Shown here piece after piece: positions 1 to 8,402 of a stretch of DNA of 64,000 bases. The notes beneath the pieces were generated by a model, which had not been told where the DNA came from, did no database searches, and saw only the letters and a program-made list of their open reading frames with translations. The stretch is from Rhodobacter sp. Lineage in GTDB: Bacteria > Pseudomonadota > Alphaproteobacteria > Rhodobacterales > Rhodobacteraceae. Location: NCBI GenBank assembly GCA_030065095.1, contig JASJDP010000014.1, positions 123,612 to 187,611 on the forward strand, written 5' to 3'. Every line of letters starts with the position of its first letter. The stretch's first letter is position 1. Position numbers and translations under genes: made by a program.

Positions 1-47
1 TATCTAGCATGGAACGCGAGGGGGCAGAAACCCCCGCCGGGCCTTGG

Positions 48-992
48 TCAGGCCGCCCGCGGCAGCCCGGCGATATCGGCCCGCCCCACACCTACCCCCG
101 GCAGCTTTGCGGCCGTGGCGGCATCGCACAGCACCACCCGGTAGGCCCGGGGCCGCGCAAATAGCTCGCGCAGCAGCGCGTTGGTCAGCGCATGACCCGC
201 ACGAATGCCGGTGTAGCGCCCCAGGACCGGGCCGCAGGCCAGGGCCAGATCGCCCAACGCATCCAGCATCTTGTGGCGCACCGGTTCGTCGGCATGCCGC
301 AGCCCGCCGGGGCTCAGCACCCGGTCGCCGTCGAACACCACCGCGTTCTCGCCCGGCGCACCGCCCAGAGCCAAGCCGTTTTCCTGCATCGCGGTCACAT
401 CCGCCTGCCGGCAGAAGGTGCGGCTGTCGCAAAGCTCGTGCACGAAGGCGCCGTTGGCCATATGCAGCGCCTTGTGCTGCCGTCCGATGGCCGCGTCCGC
501 GAAGTCGATGGCAAAATCCAGCTCCAGCGCCTCGGCCGGTTCCAGGCGTGCCATCGCGTCACCGGCATGCACCTCGACCGGCTGCAACACGCGGATCGCC
601 CGGATCGGCGCCCTCAGCCGCCGCAGCCCGTGCGAGACGAAGGCCGCAACGAAGGGCGCCGCGCTGCCGTCGAGGATCGGAACCTCGGGACCGTCGATCT
701 CGATCAGCGCGTTGTGGATGCCGCAGCCCGACAGGGCCGCCATCAGGTGTTCGACCGTCGAGACCGATACGCCGGCATGGTTTACCAGCCGGGTGCAAAG
801 CGGCGCCGTTTCCACCGCGTCCCAGCGTGCCGGCACCAGCGGATCGCGGTCGTCGATATCGGTGCGCCGGAACCAGATGCCGTATTCAGCGGATGCCGGC
901 CGGATCGTCATACGAACCGGCTTGCCGCTGTGAAGGCCGACGCCAGCGAACCTGGCCGCGGATCGAATTGTGGTTTGCACCTGGTCTCTCAT
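48..992 (-). CDS. lpxC: UDP-3-O-acyl-N-acetylglucosamine deacetylase LpxC
   Basis: This cytosolic zinc enzyme performs the first committed step of lipid A synthesis, removing the N-acetyl group from UDP-3-O-acyl-GlcNAc. The 314-residue product matches the family length. It carries the EHLMAAL zinc-ligand motif and the HKMLDALGDL motif, which holds further ligands. The open frame continues 69 codons upstream, but I start at the ATG giving MRDQVQTTI because the family N-terminus (QTTI..VGLHSGKPV) begins there. It is the last gene of the minus-strand cell-envelope cluster. It is separated from ftsZ by about 210 bases holding a terminator-like hairpin, so it probably has its own promoter. Confidence 0.95.
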   Translation of the reverse strand: MRDQVQTTIRSAARFAGVGLHSGKPVRMTIRPASAEYGIWFRRTDIDDRDPLVPARWDAVETAPLCTRLVNHAGVSVSTVEHLMAALSGCGIHNALIEIDGPEVPILDGSAAPFVAAFVSHGLRRLRAPIRAIRVLQPVEVHAGDAMARLEPAEALELDFAIDFADAAIGRQHKALHMANGAFVHELCDSRTFCRQADVTAMQENGLALGGAPGENAVVFDGDRVLSPGGLRHADEPVRHKMLDALGDLALACGPVLGRYTGIRAGHALTNALLRELFARPRAYRVVLCDAATAAKLPGVGVGRADIAGLPRAA

Positions 993-1152
993 CCCTCGTG
1001 CCGGACCGGGTCCGACCGTTAGCACTGCGTTAACGGCTGGCCGAAATAAGCTCAATTCAATCTTTGCAACGCTCTGAAACACGGGCGAATCACCATGCGC
1101 GGGAAACCGCCGACAGCGTGGGCCGGTTGGGGCAACACATTGTTTCCAAAAG

Positions 1153-1182
1153 AAAAGGGCCGGTCGAAACCAGCCCCTTTTT
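1153..1182 (-). terminator. Probable intrinsic terminator after ftsZ
   Basis: Read on the minus strand, an imperfect stem (AAAAGGGGCTGG against CCGGCCCTTTT) with a six-base loop is followed by a T-rich stretch, just beyond the ftsZ stop codon. It would separate the ftsZ transcript from lpxC. Seen directly; function inferred. Confidence 0.55.
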
Positions 1183-1202
1183 AGGTTCTTGACGGGCAAA
1201 TG

Positions 1203-2795
1203 TCAGTTGGCTTGACGGCGCAGGAACGCTGGGATTTCGATCCGCTCCTGCTCGGGGTCGAACTCTGCATCGTCGTCCATCGCCGTCACCGGCGGCTGGC
1301 GCCGCGCGGGCTGCGCCGGGCGCGCGCCGTCCTGGCCGTGGCCGGTCATCCGCCCGATCAGCGAGTTGATCCCGAACCGCGGCTTGTCCCCGCCATCCTC
1401 GGCATGCGGCTCGACCGGTTTCGGCCTGGGCTTGGGCGAGGCCTGAACCGCTGCCTGCAACCGCGCCAGCGCCTGCGGCGACGGGGCGCCGGCCTTGGGC
1501 GCTACGAATTCTTCCGCGGCCCCCATGTCCTCTTCCTCGGCCTGCTGCGCCACCTGCGGCTGGTAGGCCGGCGGCGGCAGATCGTCTTCCTCGGCGGGAA
1601 AGATGTCTTCGGCCTGTTCTTCGGCCGCGGCGACCTGCGCGTCGAGACCCTCGAACAACGACGGCTCCTCCTCGGGCTCCGGCGCGACAGCCGCCGGGAC
1701 ATGCATGTCCGCAGCGGCGGCCTGTGCATCCGCCGGATACGCAGCCTCGAATTTTTCCTCAACCTTTTCAGTGGGCTGCAGCGGCTCGGCCAGACGACGG
1801 CGCGGAACCGGAATTTCGCTGACGGTCTCGGACGCATCGATGCCGGTGGCCACCACGCTGACGCGCATGGCTCCCTCCATCGAGGCATCGAGCGTCGAGC
1901 CGACGATGATGTTCGCCTCGGCATCCACCTCTTCGCGGATCCGGTTCGCCGCCTCGTCCAGCTCGAACAGCGTCAGGTCGTGTCCCCCGGTGATGTTGAT
2001 CAGCACACCGCGCGCCCCGCGCAGGGAAATTTCGTCCAGAAGCGGGTTGGCAATCGCCTTTTCGGCGGCCTGGGTCGCCCGGTCTTCGCCGGTGGACTCG
2101 CCCGTGCCCATCATCGCCTTGCCCATCTCGTCCATCACCGCGCGGACATCGGCAAAGTCGAGGTTGATCAGGCCGGGCCGGACCATCAGGTCGGTCACGC
2201 CCTTCACGCCTTGATAAAGAACATCGTCCGCCAGCGAAAACGCCTCGGTAAAGGTAGTCTTTTCATTGGCCAGGCGGAACAGGTTCTGGTTGGGGATGAT
2301 GATCAGCGTATCGACCATCTTCTGCAGCGCGTCGACCCCGTCCTCGGCCTGGCGCATGCGCTTGGCACCCTCGAACTGGAACGGCTTGGTCACGACACCG
2401 ACCGTCAGCACGCCCAGTTCCCGCGCGGCTTGGGCGATGATCGGGGCTGCGCCGGTGCCGGTGCCGCCCCCCATGCCGGCGGTGATAAAGCACATATGCG
2501 CACCGGCCAGGTGATCGACGATCGCCTCGATGGTTTCCTCGGCTGCGGCGGCACCGACCGAGGGCCGCGCACCCGCGCCCAGACCTTCGGTGACCTTGAT
2601 GCCCATCTGCACGCGGCTTGGCGCGCGCGACTGCTGCAACGCCTGGGCGTCGGTGTTCGCCACGACGAAATCGACGCCCTCCAGTTCCTTGTCGATCATG
2701 TTGTTGACCGCGTTGCCGCCAGCACCGCCAACACCGAAGACCGTAATGCGGGGTTTCAGATCCTCCCGCTCGGGCATTGTCAGGGTCAATGTCAT
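1203..2795 (-). CDS. ftsZ: Cell division GTPase FtsZ
   Basis: FtsZ is the tubulin-like GTPase that polymerises into the Z ring at midcell. The 530-residue product has the N-terminal nucleotide-binding glycines and the tubulin signature GGGTGTG at residues 109-115. The T7-loop region ([14 protein letters not shown]) also fits. Residues 330-500 form a long acidic, Ala/Pro/Gln-rich linker ending in a basic FtsA-binding tail ([12 protein letters not shown]). Long linkers are usual in Rhodobacterales, whereas E. coli FtsZ is 383 residues. It lies downstream of ftsA with a 176-base gap in which a dedicated promoter may sit. Confidence 0.97.
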   Translation of the reverse strand: MTLTLTMPEREDLKPRITVFGVGGAGGNAVNNMIDKELEGVDFVVANTDAQALQQSRAPSRVQMGIKVTEGLGAGARPSVGAAAAEETIEAIVDHLAGAHMCFITAGMGGGTGTGAAPIIAQAARELGVLTVGVVTKPFQFEGAKRMRQAEDGVDALQKMVDTLIIIPNQNLFRLANEKTTFTEAFSLADDVLYQGVKGVTDLMVRPGLINLDFADVRAVMDEMGKAMMGTGESTGEDRATQAAEKAIANPLLDEISLRGARGVLINITGGHDLTLFELDEAANRIREEVDAEANIIVGSTLDASMEGAMRVSVVATGIDASETVSEIPVPRRRLAEPLQPTEKVEEKFEAAYPADAQAAAADMHVPAAVAPEPEEEPSLFEGLDAQVAAAEEQAEDIFPAEEDDLPPPAYQPQVAQQAEEEDMGAAEEFVAPKAGAPSPQALARLQAAVQASPKPRPKPVEPHAEDGGDKPRFGINSLIGRMTGHGQDGARPAQPARRQPPVTAMDDDAEFDPEQERIEIPAFLRRQAN

Positions 2796-2971
2796 CGTTC
2801 CGTCCGCCTGCTCTGTTATTTACCCGGCATCTGCCGCCCGGGTCTGCTTGATTGCGACTAACTTACCGTGCGTTCCGTGTGTCGTCACCAAAAAACCGCG
2901 ATTCGGCCACAAAATATTGAACCTATTTGTGGCACGTCGGCGTGATTTTGCTCAGATGTGGACATCTAGTA

Positions 2972-4306
2972 TCACCAATTGTCCTTGAACCATTTGATCG
3001 CGCGCCTCAGCGACCGGGCGGGGTAGCGTTCGATCGGCATTTCGAAATCCCACCATTCGTCCTGCGGATGGGCGGCAAAAAGGCTCAGCCCCACGCACGA
3101 GGCAAAGGCCGCCCCCGTCGCCGCCTGCGGCAGGCCCTGCACGCGCAGGGGCCGGCCGAGCCGCACCTGGTTGCCCAGGATCTTCGGCGCCAGGCCGTCC
3201 AGCCCCGGGATCTGGCTCGCCCCGCCGGTCAGCACGATCTGCTGGCTCGGCAGGTGCTCGAACCCGGCCCCGTCCAGCCGTTCGCGCACCTCTTCGAGGA
3301 TCTCCTCGACCCGCGGCCGCATGATCCCGATCAGCTCCGCCCGGCTGACGGTGCGCCGGTCATGCTCCCAATCGCCGGTGTCGCCGCCGATCTCGATCAT
3401 CTCTCGGTCGTCCATGCCGGTTGCGACCACGCCGCCGTAGAAGGTCTTGATCCGTTCGGCCGTCCCCAGCGACACCTGCAGGCCCTTCGAGATGTCCTGT
3501 GTCACGTGATCGCCGCCCAGGCGCACGCTGTCGGCATAGATCATGTGCTTTTTGATGAAGACCGAAATGCCCGTCGCCCCGCCGCCCATGTCGATACAGG
3601 CCGCACCCAGTTCCTGTTCGTCCTCGACCAGCGAGGAAATCCCCGACGCATAGGCCGACGAGGCGATGCCGGCGAGTTCCATGTCGCAGCGCTTGATCGC
3701 ATATAGCAGGTTCTGCACCACGTCCCGGTCGATGGTCAGCAGGTGCATGTCACAGGCCAGCCGGTTGCCGATCTGCCCGCGCGGATCGCCCAGGCCTGAT
3801 CGGTGGTCCAGCGCGAAATTGACCGGCTGCGCATGCAATACCTCGCGCCCTTCGCCGAAGTCGGGCACGTCGCAGGCGGCCATCACCCGCGCCACATCCT
3901 GCTCGGTCACCGTGCTGTCATGCAGCTCGATCATCCCGTCCAGGCCGTAGCTGCGCGGCTTTGCGCCCGAGAAACAGGCGATGACATGGTCGACGCGGAC
4001 ATTCGCCATCTTCTGCGCCGCCTGCACCGCGGTACGGATCGCGCGCTCGGTCTCGTTCATCGCGTCGATCTCGCCCAGGCGAACGCCGCGGGACCGGGTT
4101 GTCGCCGCCCCGATCACCCGGAACGACGACTGCCCCGCCAGCGAGCCCACCCCGTCGGTCTCGCGATAGCGTTCCGGCCCGTCGAACCGCAGCACAAGGC
4201 AGGCGATCTTCGACGTGCCGACGTCGAGAATGGCGATCACCCCCCTCTGCAACGCGGCCTTGCGCATATTCCGCATCGCCCGCTGTGTGTCGTACAGGTC
4301 GGTCAT
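2972..4306 (-). CDS. ftsA: Cell division protein FtsA
   Basis: FtsA is an actin-fold ATPase that tethers FtsZ filaments to the membrane and recruits later division proteins. The 444-residue product shows the actin-like phosphate-1 region (VIAILDVGTSKIACLV), the phosphate-2 segment CIDMGGGATGISVF and the adenosine motif IVLTGGASQIPG. The C-terminus ends in a basic amphipathic stretch (RSLRRAIKWFKDNW), as expected for the membrane-targeting helix. The ATG overlaps the ftsQ stop by four bases (ATGA), implying translational coupling. Confidence 0.95.
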   Translation of the reverse strand: MTDLYDTQRAMRNMRKAALQRGVIAILDVGTSKIACLVLRFDGPERYRETDGVGSLAGQSSFRVIGAATTRSRGVRLGEIDAMNETERAIRTAVQAAQKMANVRVDHVIACFSGAKPRSYGLDGMIELHDSTVTEQDVARVMAACDVPDFGEGREVLHAQPVNFALDHRSGLGDPRGQIGNRLACDMHLLTIDRDVVQNLLYAIKRCDMELAGIASSAYASGISSLVEDEQELGAACIDMGGGATGISVFIKKHMIYADSVRLGGDHVTQDISKGLQVSLGTAERIKTFYGGVVATGMDDREMIEIGGDTGDWEHDRRTVSRAELIGIMRPRVEEILEEVRERLDGAGFEHLPSQQIVLTGGASQIPGLDGLAPKILGNQVRLGRPLRVQGLPQAATGAAFASCVGLSLFAAHPQDEWWDFEMPIERYPARSLRRAIKWFKDNW

Positions 4307-5187
4307 TGCAAAGCGTCTCCTCGTTCCAAGGCCTTGATCCGGCGCAATTCTTCCAGGGCCTGAGGTGCCATGCGCAAGGTCGGGCGGGCCGCGTTGCGCA
4401 GATCCACGACCGACAGATCCCGCGCCAAAAGCCCTTGTGCGTGATCCAGCGCGATGACCCGTTCCAGCGCCGCGACCGCCCCCGTCTCGGGCAACAGGAT
4501 GCGCTGGTCGCGGTCCAGCACCACGTCCCAGCGGCGGTTCCCCATGCGGACCAGCCCGCGCACCCGTCCGGCCATGGGCGCCGCCGCAACGATCAGGTCC
4601 AGCGCCTCGGGCACCGCGACATCGCCCCCTTCGCCCGCGATCAGCGGCAGATCGGCGCGGTCGCTGCGGTGCGCCAGCGGCGCTACCCGGCGGCCAACGG
4701 CGTCCAGCATTTCCAACTGCCCCGCAATCCGCCAGACAACGGCCGGGATGCGCTCGGTCACGTCGACCTGCAGAATGCCGCCGGGCCGGATCCGCAGATC
4801 GGCCGCCGCCACGGCATCCAGCTCTTCGACGACCTCCTGCAACGCCTCGAGCTCGAGATCGAACGAGCTTCGCGGAAAGTCGATCGGCAACACCTCGCGA
4901 ATGTCTTCTGCCAGCTCCGCCGACGCCCCGTCGATTGCCATCAGCTTGACCATGAACTCCGGGCGCTCGGCAATCGACCGCCGCAGTTCCGCGATCTGCT
5001 CGGCCACCAGGTCGCGGTTCTCCGGCACGCTGAAGACCCAGCCAAGCCCGAAGACCAGCGCAAAGACCGGCAGCCCCACCCGCATCAACCCGCGAAACAG
5101 CGGCGTCAGCCACAAACGGTGCAGCCGGAAGGCCCAGCGGGACGGCGCCGGGTCGCGGCGGGGCGCGGCGGTCTCTAGCGATTGCAT
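4303..5187 (-). CDS. ftsQ: Cell division protein FtsQ (DivIB)
   Basis: FtsQ is a bitopic inner-membrane division protein linking early cytosolic and late periplasmic divisome proteins. The 294-residue product has a basic cytosolic N-terminus, one membrane segment near residues 35-55 and a periplasmic POTRA-like beta domain (RIRPGGILQVDVTERIPAVV). I start at the ATG giving MQSLETAAPRRD, which overlaps the ddl stop by 13 bases; a start nine codons upstream is less typical. It sits between ddl and ftsA in the classic dcw order. Confidence 0.9.
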   Translation of the reverse strand: MQSLETAAPRRDPAPSRWAFRLHRLWLTPLFRGLMRVGLPVFALVFGLGWVFSVPENRDLVAEQIAELRRSIAERPEFMVKLMAIDGASAELAEDIREVLPIDFPRSSFDLELEALQEVVEELDAVAAADLRIRPGGILQVDVTERIPAVVWRIAGQLEMLDAVGRRVAPLAHRSDRADLPLIAGEGGDVAVPEALDLIVAAAPMAGRVRGLVRMGNRRWDVVLDRDQRILLPETGAVAALERVIALDHAQGLLARDLSVVDLRNAARPTLRMAPQALEELRRIKALERGDALQ

Positions 5188-6089
5188 GACGCGTCCTCGA
5201 CCATCCAGCGGCAAAGCGGGCCGAACCCGATCCCCACATGCTGCGCCTGCTCGGGTGTCAGCGATGTCGGCGTCATACCGGGCTGGGTGTTGGTCTCCAA
5301 AAGAACCAGCCCGCTCAATCCCTTCGCCTGGTCAAAGCGGAAATCGGTCCGGCTGACACCCCGGCAGCCAAGCGCGTTATGCGCCCGCAGCGCATAGTCG
5401 AGACAGGCATCGAACACGGTTTGCGGGACCTCCGCGGGCAGGACGTGGCGCGATCCACCGGGTGCGTATTTGGCGTGATAATCGTACCAGCCATCGGTCA
5501 GGATGTCGGTCACGGTCAACGCCAGATCGCCCACGACGGTCGTGGTCAGCTCGCGCCCCGGCGCATAGGCCTCGACCATCACCGTCTCGGGCATGGTATC
5601 GGCCAGCTGCGGCGGGCCGTTGGTATCCTCATGGACAATGTAGATGCCGACAGACGAGCCTTCGTTGTTGGGCTTCACCACGTAGGGTGGTTGCATCACG
5701 TGGGCCTTGCGCACCTCGTCGGCCGGGAACAGCCCGCTCTGCACCACCGGCAGACCGGCCGTGCGATAGGCCGCCTTGGTCCGCTCCTTGTCCATCGCCA
5801 GCGCCGAGGCCAGCACGCCCGAGTGGGTATAGGGGATCTGCAGCCATTCCAGCATGCCCTGCACACAGCCGTCCTCGCCCCAGCGGCCATGCAGCGCGTT
5901 GAACGCCACGTCCGGGCTGACATCCTGCAATTGCGCGCACAGATCCGGGCCGGCGTCGATCTCGACGACCTCGAATCCTTCGCCCCTCAGCGCGGCGGCG
6001 CATTCCCGCCCGGTGGACAGCGACACCTCGCGCTCTGCCGAGGGTCCGCCCATCAAAACCGCAACTTTCGGGGATGTCCTGCCCGACAT
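5175..6089 (-). CDS. ddl: D-alanine--D-alanine ligase
   Basis: Ddl is an ATP-grasp ligase that makes the D-Ala-D-Ala dipeptide for the peptidoglycan stem. The 304-residue product has the N-terminal MGGPSAEREVSLSTG motif, the HGRWGEDGCVQG and YTHSGVLASALAMDK segments, the KPNNEGSSVGI ATP-binding loop and a C-terminal LLETNTQPGMT metal-ligand region. A GTG two codons upstream is an alternative start. It follows murB in the operon and overlaps ftsQ. Confidence 0.95.
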   Translation of the reverse strand: MSGRTSPKVAVLMGGPSAEREVSLSTGRECAAALRGEGFEVVEIDAGPDLCAQLQDVSPDVAFNALHGRWGEDGCVQGMLEWLQIPYTHSGVLASALAMDKERTKAAYRTAGLPVVQSGLFPADEVRKAHVMQPPYVVKPNNEGSSVGIYIVHEDTNGPPQLADTMPETVMVEAYAPGRELTTTVVGDLALTVTDILTDGWYDYHAKYAPGGSRHVLPAEVPQTVFDACLDYALRAHNALGCRGVSRTDFRFDQAKGLSGLVLLETNTQPGMTPTSLTPEQAQHVGIGFGPLCRWMVEDASCNR

Positions 6090-6143
6090 GCCCACGTCTC
6101 TGCCTCGTTCTCCCCGCGCCTTATGAGTGGCTTTTCGGGGGTA

Positions 6144-7091
6144 TTATTTCTCGCGCCCGGGCTCTCCGACCCGGATCACTTCCCATTCTAACTGAATCCC
6201 GCTGGTTTGAAAGACTTTTTTCCGCACCAACTCACCCAGTTCTTCCAGATCGGCGGCGGAGGCACTTCCGGTGTTCGTCAGAAAATTCGGATGTTTTTCA
6301 GACATTTGCGCGCCGCCGAGTGTGTATCCCCGCAACCCGGCGTCGTCGATCAGCTTCCAGGCCTTCAGATCGTGGCGGTCATCCGCCTGTCCGGTGCTGG
6401 AAAACCCGGCGGGATTGCGAAAGGTCGACCCGGCGGTCCGGTCCTTCGTCGGCTGGGTCGCGTCGCGTTTCGCAACCTGGTCCGCCATCCTGGCCTCCAG
6501 CGCCGCCGGGTCGCCCGGCGGGGCCTCGAAAGTGGCCCGGGTGATCACCCAGCCAGCGGGCAGGTCGGTCTGGCGATAGCGGAAGTTCAGGTCGTCCGCG
6601 GTCAGCGTGACCTCGCGGCCCTCTCGCGTAACCGCCTGAGCGGACACGAAAACATCCGCGATATAGGACCCGTAGCACCCGGCATTCATCCGCACCGCGC
6701 CACCGATGGCGCCGGGGATGGTGCGCAGGAAGGTCAGATCGAGCCCCGACGCTGCCGCCTTGCGCGCCACATGCGCGTCGAGCGCAGCCGCCCCGGCCGT
6801 GACCCGATGCCCTTGAATGTCGATAGCATTGAACCCCCGCCCCAGCCGGATCACCACCGCACGGATACCGCCGTCGCGGACGATCAGGTTGCTGCCGACG
6901 CCCATCGGGAAGACCGCGACGTCCGGCGCGAGGCCGGCCAGAAACGCCTTGAGATCCTCCAGATCGGCGGGCTGGAATAGCACCTCCGCCGGCCCCCCGA
7001 CGCGGAGCCAGGTGAGATCAGCCAGCGGCCGGTCGGGCGTCAGGACGCCCCGGATGTCGTGTCGGGTTTTCATCGGACTTCCATCGGACAT
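6144..7091 (-). CDS. murB: UDP-N-acetylenolpyruvoylglucosamine reductase MurB
   Basis: MurB is the cytosolic FAD enzyme that reduces enolpyruvyl-UDP-GlcNAc to UDP-MurNAc with NADPH. The 315-residue product shows the [15 protein letters not shown] and [12 protein letters not shown] flavin-binding segments, the [17 protein letters not shown] motif and the serine-bearing loop [10 protein letters not shown]. It is of the type II (short) form. A second ATG six codons in is possible. It ends about 50 bases before ddl. Confidence 0.95.
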   Translation of the reverse strand: MSDGSPMKTRHDIRGVLTPDRPLADLTWLRVGGPAEVLFQPADLEDLKAFLAGLAPDVAVFPMGVGSNLIVRDGGIRAVVIRLGRGFNAIDIQGHRVTAGAAALDAHVARKAAASGLDLTFLRTIPGAIGGAVRMNAGCYGSYIADVFVSAQAVTREGREVTLTADDLNFRYRQTDLPAGWVITRATFEAPPGDPAALEARMADQVAKRDATQPTKDRTAGSTFRNPAGFSSTGQADDRHDLKAWKLIDDAGLRGYTLGGAQMSEKHPNFLTNTGSASAADLEELGELVRKKVFQTSGIQLEWEVIRVGEPGREK

Positions 7092-7200
7092 GCGTCGGGC
7101 CCATGTCTGCTAGCGGTGCGGCGCGCGGATCACAAGGGAAGGCCGCCCTGCGGCCTGCCTCCGGCGGGCGTATTTGGGACGAGAAGAAGGGGGCTGTGGG

Positions 7201-7766
7201 TCAAAGGCCAGAGGTTGCCCAGTGTAACAGCCGATTTGCAAAGCCGAGGACGCGGCCGCTATTGAATACCTGGTCGAGAACCATGGTACCGCCGGCCGCG
7301 CCGATGACCTTTGCACCAGACTCGATTGCTGTGTTTGCGACGACCCCGCAATAATCCAGGGCGAACAGGAGGCCGTGCGCGGTCTTGGCAAGCTTGGGTT
7401 TGTCGACGTCCCTGCATTCGAGTTCCTCGGAAGCTTCTTCAAGGCCCGCCCAAACGATGGTGGTGTGATGGATGATATGCGGTTGGACGTCCGACAGGTC
7501 CGGCGGCATGTTATGCGACCGGTGGGCAAGGCTGGCCGTTCCCGCTGCGGTCGGACGGTCCGCGAGCAGCGCGCGGGCCTCGTCCCGCAAGGCATATCGT
7601 TCGACGATCTGCGAGATGCGCCCATTCACCTCGTCGTCCGCGCCTTGCCAAAAGCCCCCCGGCTGGGCGGCGATCTCGGTGAGCATGTCGAGGTTCAAGG
7701 GGGGGTGCCGGACAACGCAGCCTCGTACCAGTCGATCCAGAACCGCCAGCCTGGGCCTTTCTGCTC
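7201..7766 (-). pseudogene. Truncated, frameshifted paralog of the 503-residue unknown protein
   Basis: Read on the minus strand, one frame gives GWRFWIDWYEAALSGTPP and stops at a TGA beside a run of seven G on the plus strand (7699-7705). One extra base in the run would join it to a second frame beginning LNLDMLTEIAAQPGGFWQGAD. The joined sequence aligns by eye with the middle of the protein at 8403-9914 (NWDFWIDWYQAQLDG, then EMLAEIF, then DWEKGADHVN). The N-terminal part of the parent is missing. The remaining open frame from 7686 to 7201 (161 residues) ends in a hydrophobic glycine-rich stretch. A sequencing error in the homopolymer is the alternative. Confidence 0.6.
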
Positions 7767-7988
7767 CTATGCAGACTTCACGCCCAGCCATTCGCGTGCG
7801 AGCCGGATGTCGAGACCGCGCCACAGCAGGAAAGTCTGCAGCGCATCGCCGCCCCGCGCGATCCGGCGGGCGTCTTCGCGCAGACTCTCGCAGATTGCCT
7901 TCGGGTCGGCGGCGGTGAGGGCGGCGTCTGTGGCGGTGAAGGCGGCGTAGACCGCGAAGGCGGCGCGGGGGCGGTCGGCAAGGGTTAT
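7767..7988 (-). CDS. Small conserved-looking frame with no standard start codon
   Basis: After the DUF2484 gene, a 74-codon frame encodes a product rich in Ala, Arg and Asp (TLADRPRAAFAVYAAFTATD near the start, REWLGVKSA at the end). It has a strong high-G+C third-position bias typical of coding DNA. No ATG, GTG or TTG lies in frame nearby. An ATA overlaps the DUF2484 stop as ATAA, exactly where a coupled ATGA overlap would be expected. Either translation starts at a rare codon or the start was lost by mutation. No family was recognised. Confidence 0.45.
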   Translation of the reverse strand: MTLADRPRAAFAVYAAFTATDAALTAADPKAICESLREDARRIARGGDALQTFLLWRGLDIRLAREWLGVKSA

Positions 7989-8230
7989 CCTGCGCGGCGG
8001 CGGACCCAGCGCCAGAGGTAGAAGACCGGCCAGCGCAGGATCGACATGGCGGCAGCCAGCACCAAGAGGCCGATCCAGGGCCCGTGCTGATAGGTGACGT
8101 AGCCGAGGATCGGGATGCCGAGCGCGACCAGCCCATAGGCCGCGGGCCAGTGGTTGTTTCTGGAGGGAAACATCGCGATCACATTCGCGGCGACGGCCCA
8201 GAGGCAGGCGAGGGTCAGGGACAGGGTCAC
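7985..8230 (-). CDS. DUF2484 small membrane protein
   Basis: This is an 81-residue protein with three hydrophobic segments (starting VTLSLTLACLWAVAANVIA), a conserved-looking PSRNNHWPAAYGL loop and an Arg-rich tail. I recognise it as the DUF2484 type found between murC and murB in Rhodobacteraceae; its function is unknown. I start at a GTG because the typical N-terminus begins there; the frame is open further upstream without coding character. Its position suggests a cell-wall-linked role, but that is inference. Confidence 0.75.
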   Translation of the reverse strand: MTLSLTLACLWAVAANVIAMFPSRNNHWPAAYGLVALGIPILGYVTYQHGPWIGLLVLAAAMSILRWPVFYLWRWVRRRAG

Positions 8231-8402
8231 GGGCGATTCTCGGTCCGGTGGGGTGCGGTGCGGGCTGGGGATATCACTGTGGGTTGAATCGCACTCTCGC
8301 CAATCGGCGTCCTGTTGACAAGCCTTAATTGACGTGACGTCAGCTTTCTGCGGCTCGATCGCAGTGCCTGTGAACAATGGTGCGGATCTCCGGCAGGGGG
8401 CA

